A DNA stretch of 21,934 bases from an uncultured Oscillospiraceae bacterium. GTDB taxonomy: Bacteria > Bacillota > Clostridia > Oscillospirales > Oscillospiraceae. The stretch lies in the NCBI GenBank assembly GCA_934659445.1, contig CAKUHV010000022.1:1-21934 (forward strand), read 5' to 3'. The notes under the pieces are model-generated. The model ran no database searches. It saw only the letters and a program-made list of their open reading frames with translations, and was not told the DNA's origin. The position numbers and the translations under genes were made by a program. Below, in pieces: positions 1-6,376 of this stretch (positions are counted from its first letter, which is position 1; each line of letters starts with the position of its first letter).

Positions 1-390
1 ATAGATGCGGTAGATGGTCACGCCGCTGATGAAGTGGACAATAAAGCGGCAGATGCAGCCCACCACGGTGCCTGTGAACACGCCGCCCTTCATCTTCCGG
101 AAGAAGCAGGCCACCCCCAGCACGCCGAAGGCCAGCACATAGTCCATCACCATGGAGGTGGGGCCCACGGCATAGGCGCCATCGAAGATCAGCTGCAGCA
201 TTCCGTAGGCAAAGGCGGTAAGGAAGCTCTCCTTCCATCCCCACCGGGCGCAGAACAGGAAGATGGGCAGCATCCCGATGCACACGCTGCCCCCCTGGGG
301 CAGCTCCAGCAGCTTGACATAGCTCAGGGCGGTGGCTGCGGCCACCATCACGGCCCCCTCGGTCAGGGCCTGGATCTTTTGGTGTGACAT
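1..390 (-). CDS. thiT: Thiamine transporter ThiT (ECF S-component), 3' end cut by window edge
   Basis: The frame is open from an ATG at 390 to the window edge and gives 130 residues without a stop. It starts MSHQKIQALTEGAVMVAA and is strongly hydrophobic, with a segment rich in small residues (CIGMLPIFLFCARWGW) and later MVMDYVLAFGVLGVACFF. This matches the YuaJ/ThiT family, the substrate-binding membrane component that works with the shared ECF energy-coupling module to import thiamine. Family members are about 170-200 residues, so roughly the last third lies outside the window. The call is backed by context: a TPP riboswitch and terminator precede the gene on the same strand, and thiN is divergent. 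No clear strong ribosome binding site is seen just before the ATG. Confidence 0.9.
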   Translation of the reverse strand, partial: MSHQKIQALTEGAVMVAAATALSYVKLLELPQGGSVCIGMLPIFLFCARWGWKESFLTAFAYGMLQLIFDGAYAVGPTSMVMDYVLAFGVLGVACFFRKMKGGVFTGTVVGCICRFIVHFISGVTIYRIY

Positions 391-436
391 AGGTTTTCCA
401 GCTTTCTTTCCAAGATCAATCCCAACGATGTGCATC

Positions 437-473
437 AAAAAACGCCCCATTGCGGCGTATGCGCAATGGGGCG
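437..473 (-). terminator. Intrinsic terminator of the TPP riboswitch
   Basis: On the minus strand a perfect 12-bp stem (arms 462-473 and 443-454, CGCCCCATTGCG and its complement) with a 7-nt loop is followed at once by six T residues (442-437). It lies between the TPP aptamer and the thiT start, so it is the likely expression platform: TPP binding should favour termination before thiT. I did not work out the antiterminator pairing. Confidence 0.88.
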
Positions 474-496
474 TACCTTCTCCGTCCATATACTCG

Positions 497-590
497 CATT
501 CCTACGCCGGCATTACCCGGATCAGGTCTGAGGGACTGGAACGGCATTACGCTCCGATCTCAGCCGGCTTGCGCCAGCGCCCCTTGGAAT
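497..590 (-). promoter_or_regulatory. TPP (thi-box) riboswitch aptamer
   Basis: Read on the minus strand, the segment holds the hallmark TPP-aptamer blocks in order: GGGGCGC near the 5' side, CTGAGA at 563-558, then ACCTGATCCGGGTAATGCC and GGCGTAGG. The ends, ATTCC at 590 and GGAAT at 497, can pair as the closing P1 helix. It begins a few bases after the predicted transcription start and precedes a terminator and thiT. It therefore senses thiamine pyrophosphate and should switch off thiamine import when the cofactor is plentiful. Confidence 0.95.
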
Positions 591-600
591 TGTCGTCTTT

Positions 601-629
601 ATTATAGCGGCGGTCCCGCCTACTGTCAA
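601..629 (-). promoter_or_regulatory. Consensus sigma-A promoter for thiT
   Basis: The minus strand shows TTGACA (629-624), a 17-bp spacer and TATAAT (606-601), a perfect match to the housekeeping consensus. The predicted start near 594 is just upstream of the TPP aptamer, so the leader is the riboswitch. Its -35 box is 8 bp from the -35 box of the divergent thiN promoter. Confidence 0.92.
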
Positions 630-637
630 GAGCACAC

Positions 638-666
638 TTGCATTCCCGCCCGCTCCGGGGTAAAAT
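638..666 (+). promoter_or_regulatory. Promoter of thiN
   Basis: TTGCAT (638-643), a 17-bp spacer and TAAAAT (661-666) form a good sigma-A promoter about 30 bp before the thiN start. An AAAGGAG ribosome binding site follows at 681-687. The start site (about 673) leaves almost no leader, so thiN itself has no riboswitch. Confidence 0.75.
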
Positions 667-695
667 GGGGGCATCTGTGAAAAGGAGCCGATCAT

Positions 696-1325
696 ATGCC
701 GCGCTGCTTTATCTATGCCGCAGGCACCTTTTACGGCCTGCGTGAGCGCCCCCGCCCCGGCGACCTTCAGATCGCCGCCGACGCCGGACTGCTTTTGTGC
801 CAACAGGAGGGGCTGCGCCCCGATCTGGTCATAGGGGACTTCGACTCCATGGAGCTGGAGGGCACCCCGGAGGGCTGCGTGCGCGTCCCCGTGGAAAAGG
901 ACGACACCGACACCATGCTGGCCATCCGGGAGGGGCTGAAGCGGGGCTGCACGGAGTTCCACCTATACGGCGGCACCGGGGGCGCCCGGCTGGACCACAC
1001 GCTGGCCAACCTTCAGGGGCTGGCCTTTCTCTGCCGCCACGGAGCCAGAGGCTATCTCTACGACCGGGACTTCGTCTATACAGTCATCGAAAACGACACC
1101 CTCATCCTGCCCCGGCAGGTGGACTGGGGGTTGGTGTCCCTGTTCAGCATGGAGGGCAAGGCGGAGCCCATCACCTTGGAGGGACTGCAGTACCCTATGA
1201 CCGACGGCGCCCTCACCTCCGACTTCCCCCTGGGGGTCAGCAACCACTTTGTGTCGGATACCGCCCGCATCACTGCGGGAAACGGCCTGCTGCTGGCAGG
1301 CTGGCAGCTGCCGCCCCACTCCTGA
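696..1325 (+). CDS. thiN: Thiamine pyrophosphokinase
   Basis: This 209-residue protein transfers pyrophosphate from ATP to thiamine, giving the cofactor TPP in the cytoplasm. Family motifs are visible: AADAGL at residues 27-32, GDFDS at 47-51, KDDTD at 68-72 (acidic metal and ATP site) and GGTGGARLDH from 92. The length is normal for the ThiN/TPK family. The ATG at 696 is 8 bases after AAAGGAG. It is divergent from the riboswitch-controlled thiT, so salvage import and activation of thiamine sit together, with the importer under TPP feedback and the kinase apparently constitutive. A bidirectional terminator follows directly. Confidence 0.95.
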   Translation: MPRCFIYAAGTFYGLRERPRPGDLQIAADAGLLLCQQEGLRPDLVIGDFDSMELEGTPEGCVRVPVEKDDTDTMLAIREGLKRGCTEFHLYGGTGGARLDHTLANLQGLAFLCRHGARGYLYDRDFVYTVIENDTLILPRQVDWGLVSLFSMEGKAEPITLEGLQYPMTDGALTSDFPLGVSNHFVSDTARITAGNGLLLAGWQLPPHS

Positions 1326-1332
1326 ATACGCA

Positions 1333-1367
1333 AAAATCGCTCCCCAGTGAAACTGGGGAGCGATTTT
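1333..1367. terminator. Bidirectional terminator between thiN and rsfS
   Basis: A perfect 16-bp stem (1333-1348 and 1352-1367) with the loop GAA begins with AAAA and ends with TTTT, so it has a T run on either strand. It lies 7 bases after the thiN stop and 4 bases after the rsfS stop, and it ends both convergent transcripts. Confidence 0.93.
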
Positions 1368-1371
1368 GATC

Positions 1372-1734
1372 TTACGCTTCGGGCTTCAGCAGCTCGGTCA
1401 GGTCGATCTCCTCCGCGTCCCGCCACAGGCGCTCCAGATCGTAGAACTTCCGGGCCTCGTCGGTGAACACATGGACCACCACGTCGGAGAAGTCCATCAA
1501 CAGCCAGGTGCCGCCCCGGTGGCCCTCGATGTGGTGGGCCTGCTCGCCGTGCTTTTCCATGGCCTCCTCGCAGGCATCGGACATGGCCTTGATCTGGGTG
1601 TTGGAGGTGGCGGAGCAGATCACAAAATAGTCCGCCAGAGTGGTCAGGCCCTCGGTGCGCAGCAGCTTGATATCCTGGCCCTTTTTGCTGTCCAGGGCCT
1701 TGACCAGGACAACAGCGCTCTCGTAAGAAGTCAT
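1372..1734 (-). CDS. rsfS: Ribosome silencing factor RsfS
   Basis: This 120-residue protein is of the RsfS/YbeB/Iojap family. It binds ribosomal protein uL14 and blocks subunit joining when nutrients are short. Visible family features are the block LADYFVICSATSNTQIKAM (residues 33-51) and GTWLLMDFSDVVVHVF (75-90). I chose the ATG at 1734 (MTSYESA) because AAAAGGAG lies just upstream. A longer frame from 1776 adds 14 residues that are basic and not family-like. It is the last gene of the smc-to-rsfS operon. Its position next to nadD-yqeK is the conserved Firmicutes arrangement. Confidence 0.95.
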   Translation of the reverse strand: MTSYESAVVLVKALDSKKGQDIKLLRTEGLTTLADYFVICSATSNTQIKAMSDACEEAMEKHGEQAHHIEGHRGGTWLLMDFSDVVVHVFTDEARKFYDLERLWRDAEEIDLTELLKPEA

Positions 1735-1827
1735 GCTTTTTCTCCTTTTTTCTCTGAATGCTCCCGGGGCCTTCACGCCGGACCCGGGAATGATCCTATT
1801 TCCTCCGCCCGCGATGAGCGGACATTT

Positions 1828-3306
1828 TTATGCCGCGGGCAGGTCCTGAGAGGGGGGCGGCTCTGGGAATATCTCCCCCGGGTCGATGGGGTCGGGCAGT
1901 CCGCCGCTCTCGCCCCCGCTCCCGCTGTCCCCGCCGGATGAGCTGTCCCCGGGCTGACTGCTGTCGCCGCCGGGCTCTTCTCCGTTCCCGTCCCCGGAGG
2001 AGGTGTCTCCGGGCTGCTCCTCCGGCTGGGAGGTGTCGCCTGTCTGTCCGGGCTGTTCCGGCTGTTCAGTCTGCTCCGGAGGCTTGGTCTCATCTGGCTT
2101 TGTGCCGCTGTCCGTCTTGCCGGAGGAACTGTCCGTCTTGCTGCCGCCGCTGCCGGCCATCTTGGGGTCGGCCAGGGTGCCGTTGGTGACGGTAAAACCG
2201 CCGCTCTTCAGGTGGACCACCAGCTCCAGATCGGCGGCGGTGATCTCCTTCTCATAGGGATTCAGGCCGCTGTTGATCACCTTCAGCAGCTCCGTCTCGT
2301 CCAGGGTGACCAGCGCCGCCCCCTTATAGCTGAAGCTGTCCCCCAAAGGGGCGGTGGAGAAGGACACGCCGGTCTCCGGCTCCATCCCCTTGGCCAGCTC
2401 CGCAAAGGCCAGGATATTGCCCACGGACAGGTCGGTCTTTACATTCTCCGCAAAGATCTCCACCAGGGCGGGCAGCTTCAGGAAGGTGGCGGGCTGAAGG
2501 CACTTCTTCGCCGCCGCCTTCAGGAAATCCTGCTGGATCACCAGCCGGCCCACATCCCCCCGGGAGTGGCTGCCGTCGTTGTTCTTCCGGTGGCGGATCA
2601 CCTGCATGGCATCGTCCCCGTTCAGCAGGCGCAGGCCCGCCTTCTGGTGGATATGCAGGTCTTGATAGGGGTCGTCGTAGTCCATGTCGAAGGGGACCTC
2701 GAATTCCACGCCGCCGATGGCGTCCACCAGCTTGCCGATGGCCTCCCACTCCACCACCACATAGAAGTCGGGGCGGATGCCCGTCAGCTTGGCCACCTGA
2801 TCCTTCAGGGCGGCCATACCGTTCTCCACCTGGGTGGCCTTGTCCTTGCCCCGGTTGTAGTTATACACCGCGTTCAGCCGCTTGCTGGCGGTGCTCACGT
2901 TCACCATGGTGTCCCGGGGCAGATTCAGGCCCTGAATGGTCTTGGCCTTGGTGTCATAGGTCAGCAGCAGCATGGTGTCAGTAGAGCCGCTGATCACATC
3001 CCGGCCCACCACCAGGAAGGTATATACCCCCTCCCGCCGGCCGCCGTGGGATGTGGCCTGTCCGCCGGACTCCTCGCTGGAGGAGGGCTGGTCGATCACC
3101 GGCTCATCCGGCAGGTCGGGCACTCGTATCCACCACCGCAGGGCCAGCACCCCCGCCAGCAGCACCACGATCACGCCCAGCAGCACCCGGCAGCGGATGC
3201 GCCGCTTCCGGTCCAGTCCCGCCCACCAAAGGCGCAGTCCTGCAAGGGCCCCCTGCCCTTCCACCGTATGGTCCTCTCTTTTTCCGTGTTGGTTCTCTCT
3301 CATCAT
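1828..3306 (-). CDS. LytR-CpsA-Psr (LCP) family cell-wall protein
   Basis: This 492-residue membrane protein has a basic cytoplasmic N-terminus, one transmembrane helix at about 41-60, an LCP domain at about 95-265 and a long C-terminal tail. LCP enzymes attach wall teichoic acids or other anionic glycopolymers to peptidoglycan. Family motifs are DTMLLLTYD (110-118), NLPRDT with R131 and D132 (128-133), KRLNAVYNYN and RGDVGRLVIQQDFL (249-262). The second Arg often seen before QQ is Ile here, a substitution I believe also occurs in clostridial members. Residues from about 385 to 492 are a Ser/Gly/Pro/Asp/Glu-rich, probably disordered, extracytoplasmic tail. The ATG at 3306 is two bases after the nadD-yqeK stop, with GAGG inside that gene's end, so translation is likely coupled. 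Substrate unknown. Confidence 0.9.
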   Translation of the reverse strand: MMRENQHGKREDHTVEGQGALAGLRLWWAGLDRKRRIRCRVLLGVIVVLLAGVLALRWWIRVPDLPDEPVIDQPSSSEESGGQATSHGGRREGVYTFLVVGRDVISGSTDTMLLLTYDTKAKTIQGLNLPRDTMVNVSTASKRLNAVYNYNRGKDKATQVENGMAALKDQVAKLTGIRPDFYVVVEWEAIGKLVDAIGGVEFEVPFDMDYDDPYQDLHIHQKAGLRLLNGDDAMQVIRHRKNNDGSHSRGDVGRLVIQQDFLKAAAKKCLQPATFLKLPALVEIFAENVKTDLSVGNILAFAELAKGMEPETGVSFSTAPLGDSFSYKGAALVTLDETELLKVINSGLNPYEKEITAADLELVVHLKSGGFTVTNGTLADPKMAGSGGSKTDSSSGKTDSGTKPDETKPPEQTEQPEQPGQTGDTSQPEEQPGDTSSGDGNGEEPGGDSSQPGDSSSGGDSGSGGESGGLPDPIDPGEIFPEPPPSQDLPAA

Positions 3307-3308
3307 GT

Positions 3309-4517
3309 TCAGTCCTCGATCGTCACGCCCGCGGCCAGCAGCCAGTCCCGGGCCATCAAAGTTCTTTTATGGATGGGCAGCCCCCGCTCCTCCATCTCCT
3401 GGATGGTGGTCTCCACCCCCAGCAGCAGCGCCTTGTCCAGATCCTTATAGGACAGGGCCCGCAGGCGCTCCACGCCCGCAAAGTCCCGGTTGGGCTCGAT
3501 ATAGTCGGCCATGTAGATGATCTTCTCCAGAAGGGTCATATCCTCCTTGGCCGTGGTGTGCCAGAAAATGGCCTGACACACCTCCTCAGGTTCCCCAAAA
3601 ACGTACTTGGCGATACATGCCCCTGTTTTGGAGTGCAGCAGCTTCACCGCCGTCCGCTCCAGTTCGTCCAGCTCCACTCCGTATTTGGCGCAAAGGGCGG
3701 TGTTCTCCTCCAGCGTCCAGTATTTGGTGCAGTCGTGGAGAATTCCCGCCCGGCGGGCCAGAGTCCCATCCGCCCCCCAGCGGCGGGCCAGCTTCACAGC
3801 CTCCTCCTCCACGCCCATCACATGGGGCACCCGCTTTTGCTTCATCATGTAATAGGAGCAGGCCCTCAGCTCGGGCAGCTCCAGATGCTTCAGATCGGTA
3901 TGGACGCCGTACAGGCCGTGCATCAGGATGCAGCCGTAGACCGCCGGCACCAGATACCGCCGCCCAAGGCCCTGATCCAGCCCCGCCCGCAGCCGGGTGG
4001 AGGAGATGTCCACCAGCCCCGGCAGGGTGATGGTGACGATCTCCGCCCCGAAGTGCTCCTTCAGATAGGCCCGCTGGGGGGCAAAGACCTCCTCCCCGTC
4101 CTGTTCCGTGCGGCCGAAGGCGCAGATCCCCGCCAGGGCCATGATCCTCTCCGGCTGCCGCCACAGGTGGAGGGTCAGGAACATGTCCGTGCCCATGAGC
4201 AGCCACAGCTTCGCCTGCGGATACTGCCGGTGCATCTGCTCCAGTGTGTCGGCGGTGTAGCTTTTCCCGGGGCGCCGCAGCTCCAGGTCGGACACCTCCA
4301 CCGTGCCGGGCATGGCCATAGCATCCGCCATCTTCGCCGTCATCTCCAGCCGCCGCTCCGGGGATGGGGTGCCCTCCGGCAGCTCCTTATGGGGGGGCAG
4401 CGCCGCGGGGATCAGGATCAGCTTGTCCAGCTTCAGGGCGGCAATGGCCGCCCTGGCCGCCTGAAAGTGACCCAGATGGGGCGGATTGAAGGTCCCGCCG
4501 TAAATACCGATATTCAT
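3309..4517 (-). CDS. nadD-yqeK: Fused nicotinate-nucleotide adenylyltransferase / YqeK HD hydrolase
   Basis: One 402-residue frame joins two enzymes that are separate in Bacillus. Residues 1 to about 195 are NadD, which makes deamido-NAD from nicotinate mononucleotide and ATP. It shows GTFNPPHLGH (8-17), the nucleotidyltransferase signature, and ISSTRLR (171-177). Residues from about 198 to 402 are YqeK, an HD-domain phosphohydrolase that cleaves Ap4A symmetrically to ADP. It shows H232 in PHVMG, the HD pair at 261-262, and later HSK and HTT histidines plus MADYIEPNRDF. The ATG at 4517 follows AGAGGT; a longer frame from 4595 adds 26 non-family residues. The join is in frame with no stop or frameshift. 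The gene order nadD, yqeK, LCP, rsfS is conserved in Clostridia. Confidence 0.95.
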   Translation of the reverse strand: MNIGIYGGTFNPPHLGHFQAARAAIAALKLDKLILIPAALPPHKELPEGTPSPERRLEMTAKMADAMAMPGTVEVSDLELRRPGKSYTADTLEQMHRQYPQAKLWLLMGTDMFLTLHLWRQPERIMALAGICAFGRTEQDGEEVFAPQRAYLKEHFGAEIVTITLPGLVDISSTRLRAGLDQGLGRRYLVPAVYGCILMHGLYGVHTDLKHLELPELRACSYYMMKQKRVPHVMGVEEEAVKLARRWGADGTLARRAGILHDCTKYWTLEENTALCAKYGVELDELERTAVKLLHSKTGACIAKYVFGEPEEVCQAIFWHTTAKEDMTLLEKIIYMADYIEPNRDFAGVERLRALSYKDLDKALLLGVETTIQEMEERGLPIHKRTLMARDWLLAAGVTIED

Positions 4518-4579
4518 GGCAAACACCTCTGTCTCTGTATGGTTTGCGGGGGTATCGGGCTGCTTTTCTAAACCGCGGT

Positions 4580-4702
4580 GGACGGATGGGAACATCCGCC
4601 CCTATATGGCGGCCCGATGAGGGCATCGGGCCCTACATGGCTGTCGATCTTCCGCAGGGGCGGCCTATGCCGCCGGGGGGCATAGGGGGCTTCGCCCCCT
4701 AT
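4580..4702. repeat. Cluster of palindromic REP-like repeats upstream of nadD-yqeK
   Basis: The gap between yhbY and nadD (4518-4955) holds no gene. Its nadD-proximal half is a run of short hairpins: CGGATG/CATCCG (4583-4588 and 4593-4598), GGCCCGATG/CATCGGGCC (4611-4619 and 4624-4632, loop AGGG), a GGCGG/CCGCC pair near 4659-4674, and ATAGGGGGC/GCCCCCTAT (4682-4690 and 4694-4702, loop TTC). None has a clear T run. The layout resembles dispersed palindromic repeats that I associate with Oscillospiraceae genomes. Copy number elsewhere cannot be judged from one window. Confidence 0.7.
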
Positions 4703-4729
4703 ACCAAAGACGGGAGGGCGGGTGGGTAT

Positions 4730-4813
4730 TTAATTCCGCTTTTTGTCTGCCGCCAGCACGATCTTGTCCTTCTTGTCCTTATTGTGGCTTGGACGGTACA
4801 CCACAAATTTTGT
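4730..4813 (-). pseudogene. Detached duplicate of the yhbY C-terminal coding end
   Basis: Read on the minus strand, this segment encodes 27 residues and a stop, starting TKFVVYRPSH and ending AADKKRN. It is the same as the last part of YhbY (TKFVLYRPSH to AADKKRG) apart from one V/L change and the final residue. At DNA level 4737-4813 matches 4963-5039 at 75 of 77 positions, an offset of 226 bp. The only two differences are adjacent bases. It has no start or ribosome binding site of its own, so it is a duplicated remnant rather than a gene. It could equally be the original end of yhbY displaced by the insert next to it. Confidence 0.85.
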
Positions 4814-4962
4814 CTCCCACGTCGGCAGGCCGACGTGGGGCCCCGGTCTTTTTCTGCTTGGGCGAAGTGAATTCGCCCTGCGCAAATTGCCTGCGGCAAT
4901 TTTACACGCCATCAGGCGCGGCCGCCTTTCGGCGGCTTGATCGGAACAAAATTTGTCAGCCG
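4814..4962. repeat. 149-bp multi-hairpin insert between the two yhbY tails
   Basis: Between the direct repeats lie four hairpins in a row: CCCACGTCGG with its complement (4816-4825 and 4830-4839), GGGCGAA/TTCGCCC (4860-4866 and 4872-4878), AAATTGCC/GGCAATTT (4884-4891 and 4895-4902) and GCCGCC/GGCGGC (4921-4926 and 4931-4936). At its right end ATCGGAACAAAATTTGT (4940-4956) is the exact inverse of 5029-5045 inside yhbY, a 17-bp inverted repeat. The yhbY stop codon (4958-4956) falls in this insert. No ORF of note and no transposase are present. It looks like a non-autonomous palindromic element, but that is inference. Confidence 0.7.
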
Positions 4963-5276
4963 CGCTTTTTGTCTGCCGCCAGCACGATCTTGTCCTTCTT
5001 GTCCTTATTGTGGCTTGGACGGTACAGAACAAATTTTGTTCCGATGACCTGCACCACCTCGCTGCGGGTCAGGGGGGCCAGGGCCTCCGCCGCCTCCCGT
5101 GCGGACATGAGGGAGTTCTCCAGCACCCGGCCCTTGATCAGCTCCCGTGCCTCCAGGGCGTCGTTGGCCTGCTTGACCAAGTTATCCCCTATGCCGTCCT
5201 TGCCGATGATCAGGATCGTGTCGATGCCGTTGGCCAGCCCTCTCAGCTGGGCCCGCTGCTTGCTTGTCAGTTCCAT
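4956..5276 (-). CDS. yhbY: YhbY-family CRM-domain RNA-binding protein
   Basis: This 106-residue protein is a single CRM domain, as in YhbY, which associates with pre-50S ribosomal particles. Visible features are MELTSKQRAQLRGLAN at the start, the GKDGIG loop (25-30, the GxxG RNA-contact motif), then a basic tail RPSHNKDKKDK. The ATG at 5276 is preceded by GAGAGGA. The length is typical for the family, slightly long at the C-terminus. The last codon and stop come from the hairpin insert, and an intact copy of the last 26 codons lies 226 bp downstream, so the present 3' end seems to have been rebuilt. The gene sits between rdgB and nadD-yqeK; in many Firmicutes yhbY is beside nadD. Confidence 0.93.
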   Translation of the reverse strand: MELTSKQRAQLRGLANGIDTILIIGKDGIGDNLVKQANDALEARELIKGRVLENSLMSAREAAEALAPLTRSEVVQVIGTKFVLYRPSHNKDKKDKIVLAADKKRG

Positions 5277-5360
5277 AGTTCCTCTCTATACTCCGTTCCC
5301 CGGCCTGAAATTGCCGCTGTATTTTTACTCGTATCCCGCCTTTTCGCCATACCTCTTTTT

Positions 5361-5461
5361 GTCATTGCGAACCAGTCCGCAGACTGGTGCGGCAATCCGT
5401 TCCTCTTTGTTTCAAATACGGATTCCCACGGCAGTGACATCGGTCACTGCCTCGGAATGAC
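5361..5461. repeat. GTCATTGCGA-type palindromic repeat element
   Basis: The 101-bp segment opens with GTCATTGCGA and closes with TCGGAATGAC, imperfect terminal inverted repeats. It holds two inner hairpins: ACCAGTC/GACTGGT (5371-5377 and 5382-5388) and GGCAGTGAC/GTCACTGCC (5430-5438 and 5443-5451, loop ATCG). GGCAATCCG and CGGATTCCC flank a short AT-rich centre. Repeats starting GTCATTGCGA are widespread in bacterial genomes as non-coding palindromic elements. It occupies most of the rdgB-yhbY gap and interrupts no gene. Confidence 0.75.
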
Positions 5462-5496
5462 AGCAAAGTAATACCAGGCCGAAAAAGCCGCTGCTG

Positions 5497-6087
5497 TTAC
5501 TTCTTCAGATATTCCTCCAGCTTGCCGTAAAACTCACGCATGGCCTTCCCCCGGTGGGAGATGGCGGAGCGCTCCTCCAGACTCATTTGGGCGAAGGTCT
5601 TCTTTTTCTCCGGCACGAAGAACACGGGATTATACCCGAAGCCGTCGTTGCCCATGGGGGCAAAGGCGATAGCGCCGGGGCACTCCCCCCGGGCGGTGAG
5701 CACATCGCCGTTGGGAAAGCAGCAGGTGATGACGGACACGAACTTCGCCGTGCGGGGCATCTGGCCCTTCATATTCTCCAGCAGCAGGCGGTAGCGTCCC
5801 TCGTCATCCAGACCGGGGCCGCCGTACCGGGCGGAGTATACCCCGGGCGCGCCGCCCAGCGCGTCCACACACAGGCCGGAGTCATCGGCGATGGCGGGCA
5901 TACCGCTGGCCTCCATCACCGTCCTGGCCTTCAGCAGGGAGTTTTCCTCAAAGGTGGAGCCGGTCTCCTCCACCTCAACGTCCACGCCGGCCTCCGCCTC
6001 GGAGCACACCTCTACCCCCATCTTGGACAGGAGCAACTTCATCTCCTCCAGTTTCTTTTTGTTCTTGCTGGCCAATACCAATTTCAT
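5497..6087 (-). CDS. rdgB: RdgB/HAM1 non-canonical purine NTP pyrophosphatase
   Basis: The 196-residue enzyme hydrolyses dITP, ITP and XTP to monophosphates, keeping deaminated purines out of nucleic acids. Family features are the SKNKKK nucleotide loop (7-12), ETGSTFEENSLLKA (41-54), ADDSGLCVDAL (67-77) and later GNDGFGYNPVFF and SHRGKA. The ATG at 6087 overlaps the TGA of the upstream membrane-protein gene as ATGA, and AAGGAG precedes it, so translation is coupled. A longer frame from 6237 is only an overlap with that gene. Neighbouring rph-rdgB is a common Firmicutes pair. Confidence 0.96.
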   Translation of the reverse strand: MKLVLASKNKKKLEEMKLLLSKMGVEVCSEAEAGVDVEVEETGSTFEENSLLKARTVMEASGMPAIADDSGLCVDALGGAPGVYSARYGGPGLDDEGRYRLLLENMKGQMPRTAKFVSVITCCFPNGDVLTARGECPGAIAFAPMGNDGFGYNPVFFVPEKKKTFAQMSLEERSAISHRGKAMREFYGKLEEYLKK

Positions 6088-6374
6088 CGTACATTCTCCT
6101 TCCGATCGGCCATGCGGTCCAGCGCCATATTCCGCAGGGTGATCGCCAGATCGGCGGTCACCATAGCGATGTCGAGGACATAGAAGGCCACCACATAGGT
6201 GATGTTTCCTCCCGCGATCTTTCCCGCGATGCCGCACAGATAGCCTGCGATGATGATCAGCTCAAAGGAAATGCTCTTGCCCCGGGCGGTGCGGGAGCGC
6301 AGGGACTTGCTGATGTTGAAGGGCCAGGACAGGCCGAACAGGATCAGCATCATCGTCTCAAAGATCTGTGCCAT
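6084..6374 (-). CDS. Small three-helix membrane protein, possibly PQ-loop/SemiSWEET-like
   Basis: I do not recognise this 96-residue protein with certainty. It has three likely membrane helices at about 5-20, 36-53 and 59-80, with a basic loop after the first (SKSLRSRTARGKS) and a charged C-terminus. The pattern SWPFNISKSLRSRTARGKS and the three-helix size recall half-transporters of the SemiSWEET/PQ-loop group; that is an inference from pattern only. The ATG at 6374 lies 2 bases after the rph stop, with GGAGGG inside rph, and its stop overlaps the rdgB start as ATGA. It is therefore translated as part of the rph-rdgB unit, but no link in function can be shown. Confidence 0.8.
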   Translation of the reverse strand: MAQIFETMMLILFGLSWPFNISKSLRSRTARGKSISFELIIIAGYLCGIAGKIAGGNITYVVAFYVLDIAMVTADLAITLRNMALDRMADRKENVR

Positions 6375-6376
6375 GC

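Noticed and set aside
1735..1827. Possible terminator or promoter between the LCP gene and rsfS
   Set aside because: Only weak imperfect pairing around CCCGGG and no T run or good promoter hexamers; rsfS is most simply the operon's last gene.
4730..5032. A 100-residue minus-strand frame across the hairpin insert ending in the yhbY-like tail
   Set aside because: Its first two thirds are translated palindromes and an out-of-frame piece of yhbY; only the last 27 codons are meaningful, as a duplicate.
4580..5461. Considered as a CRISPR array because of repeated palindromes
   Set aside because: Repeats are of different sequence, irregularly spaced and without unique spacers; no cas genes are present.
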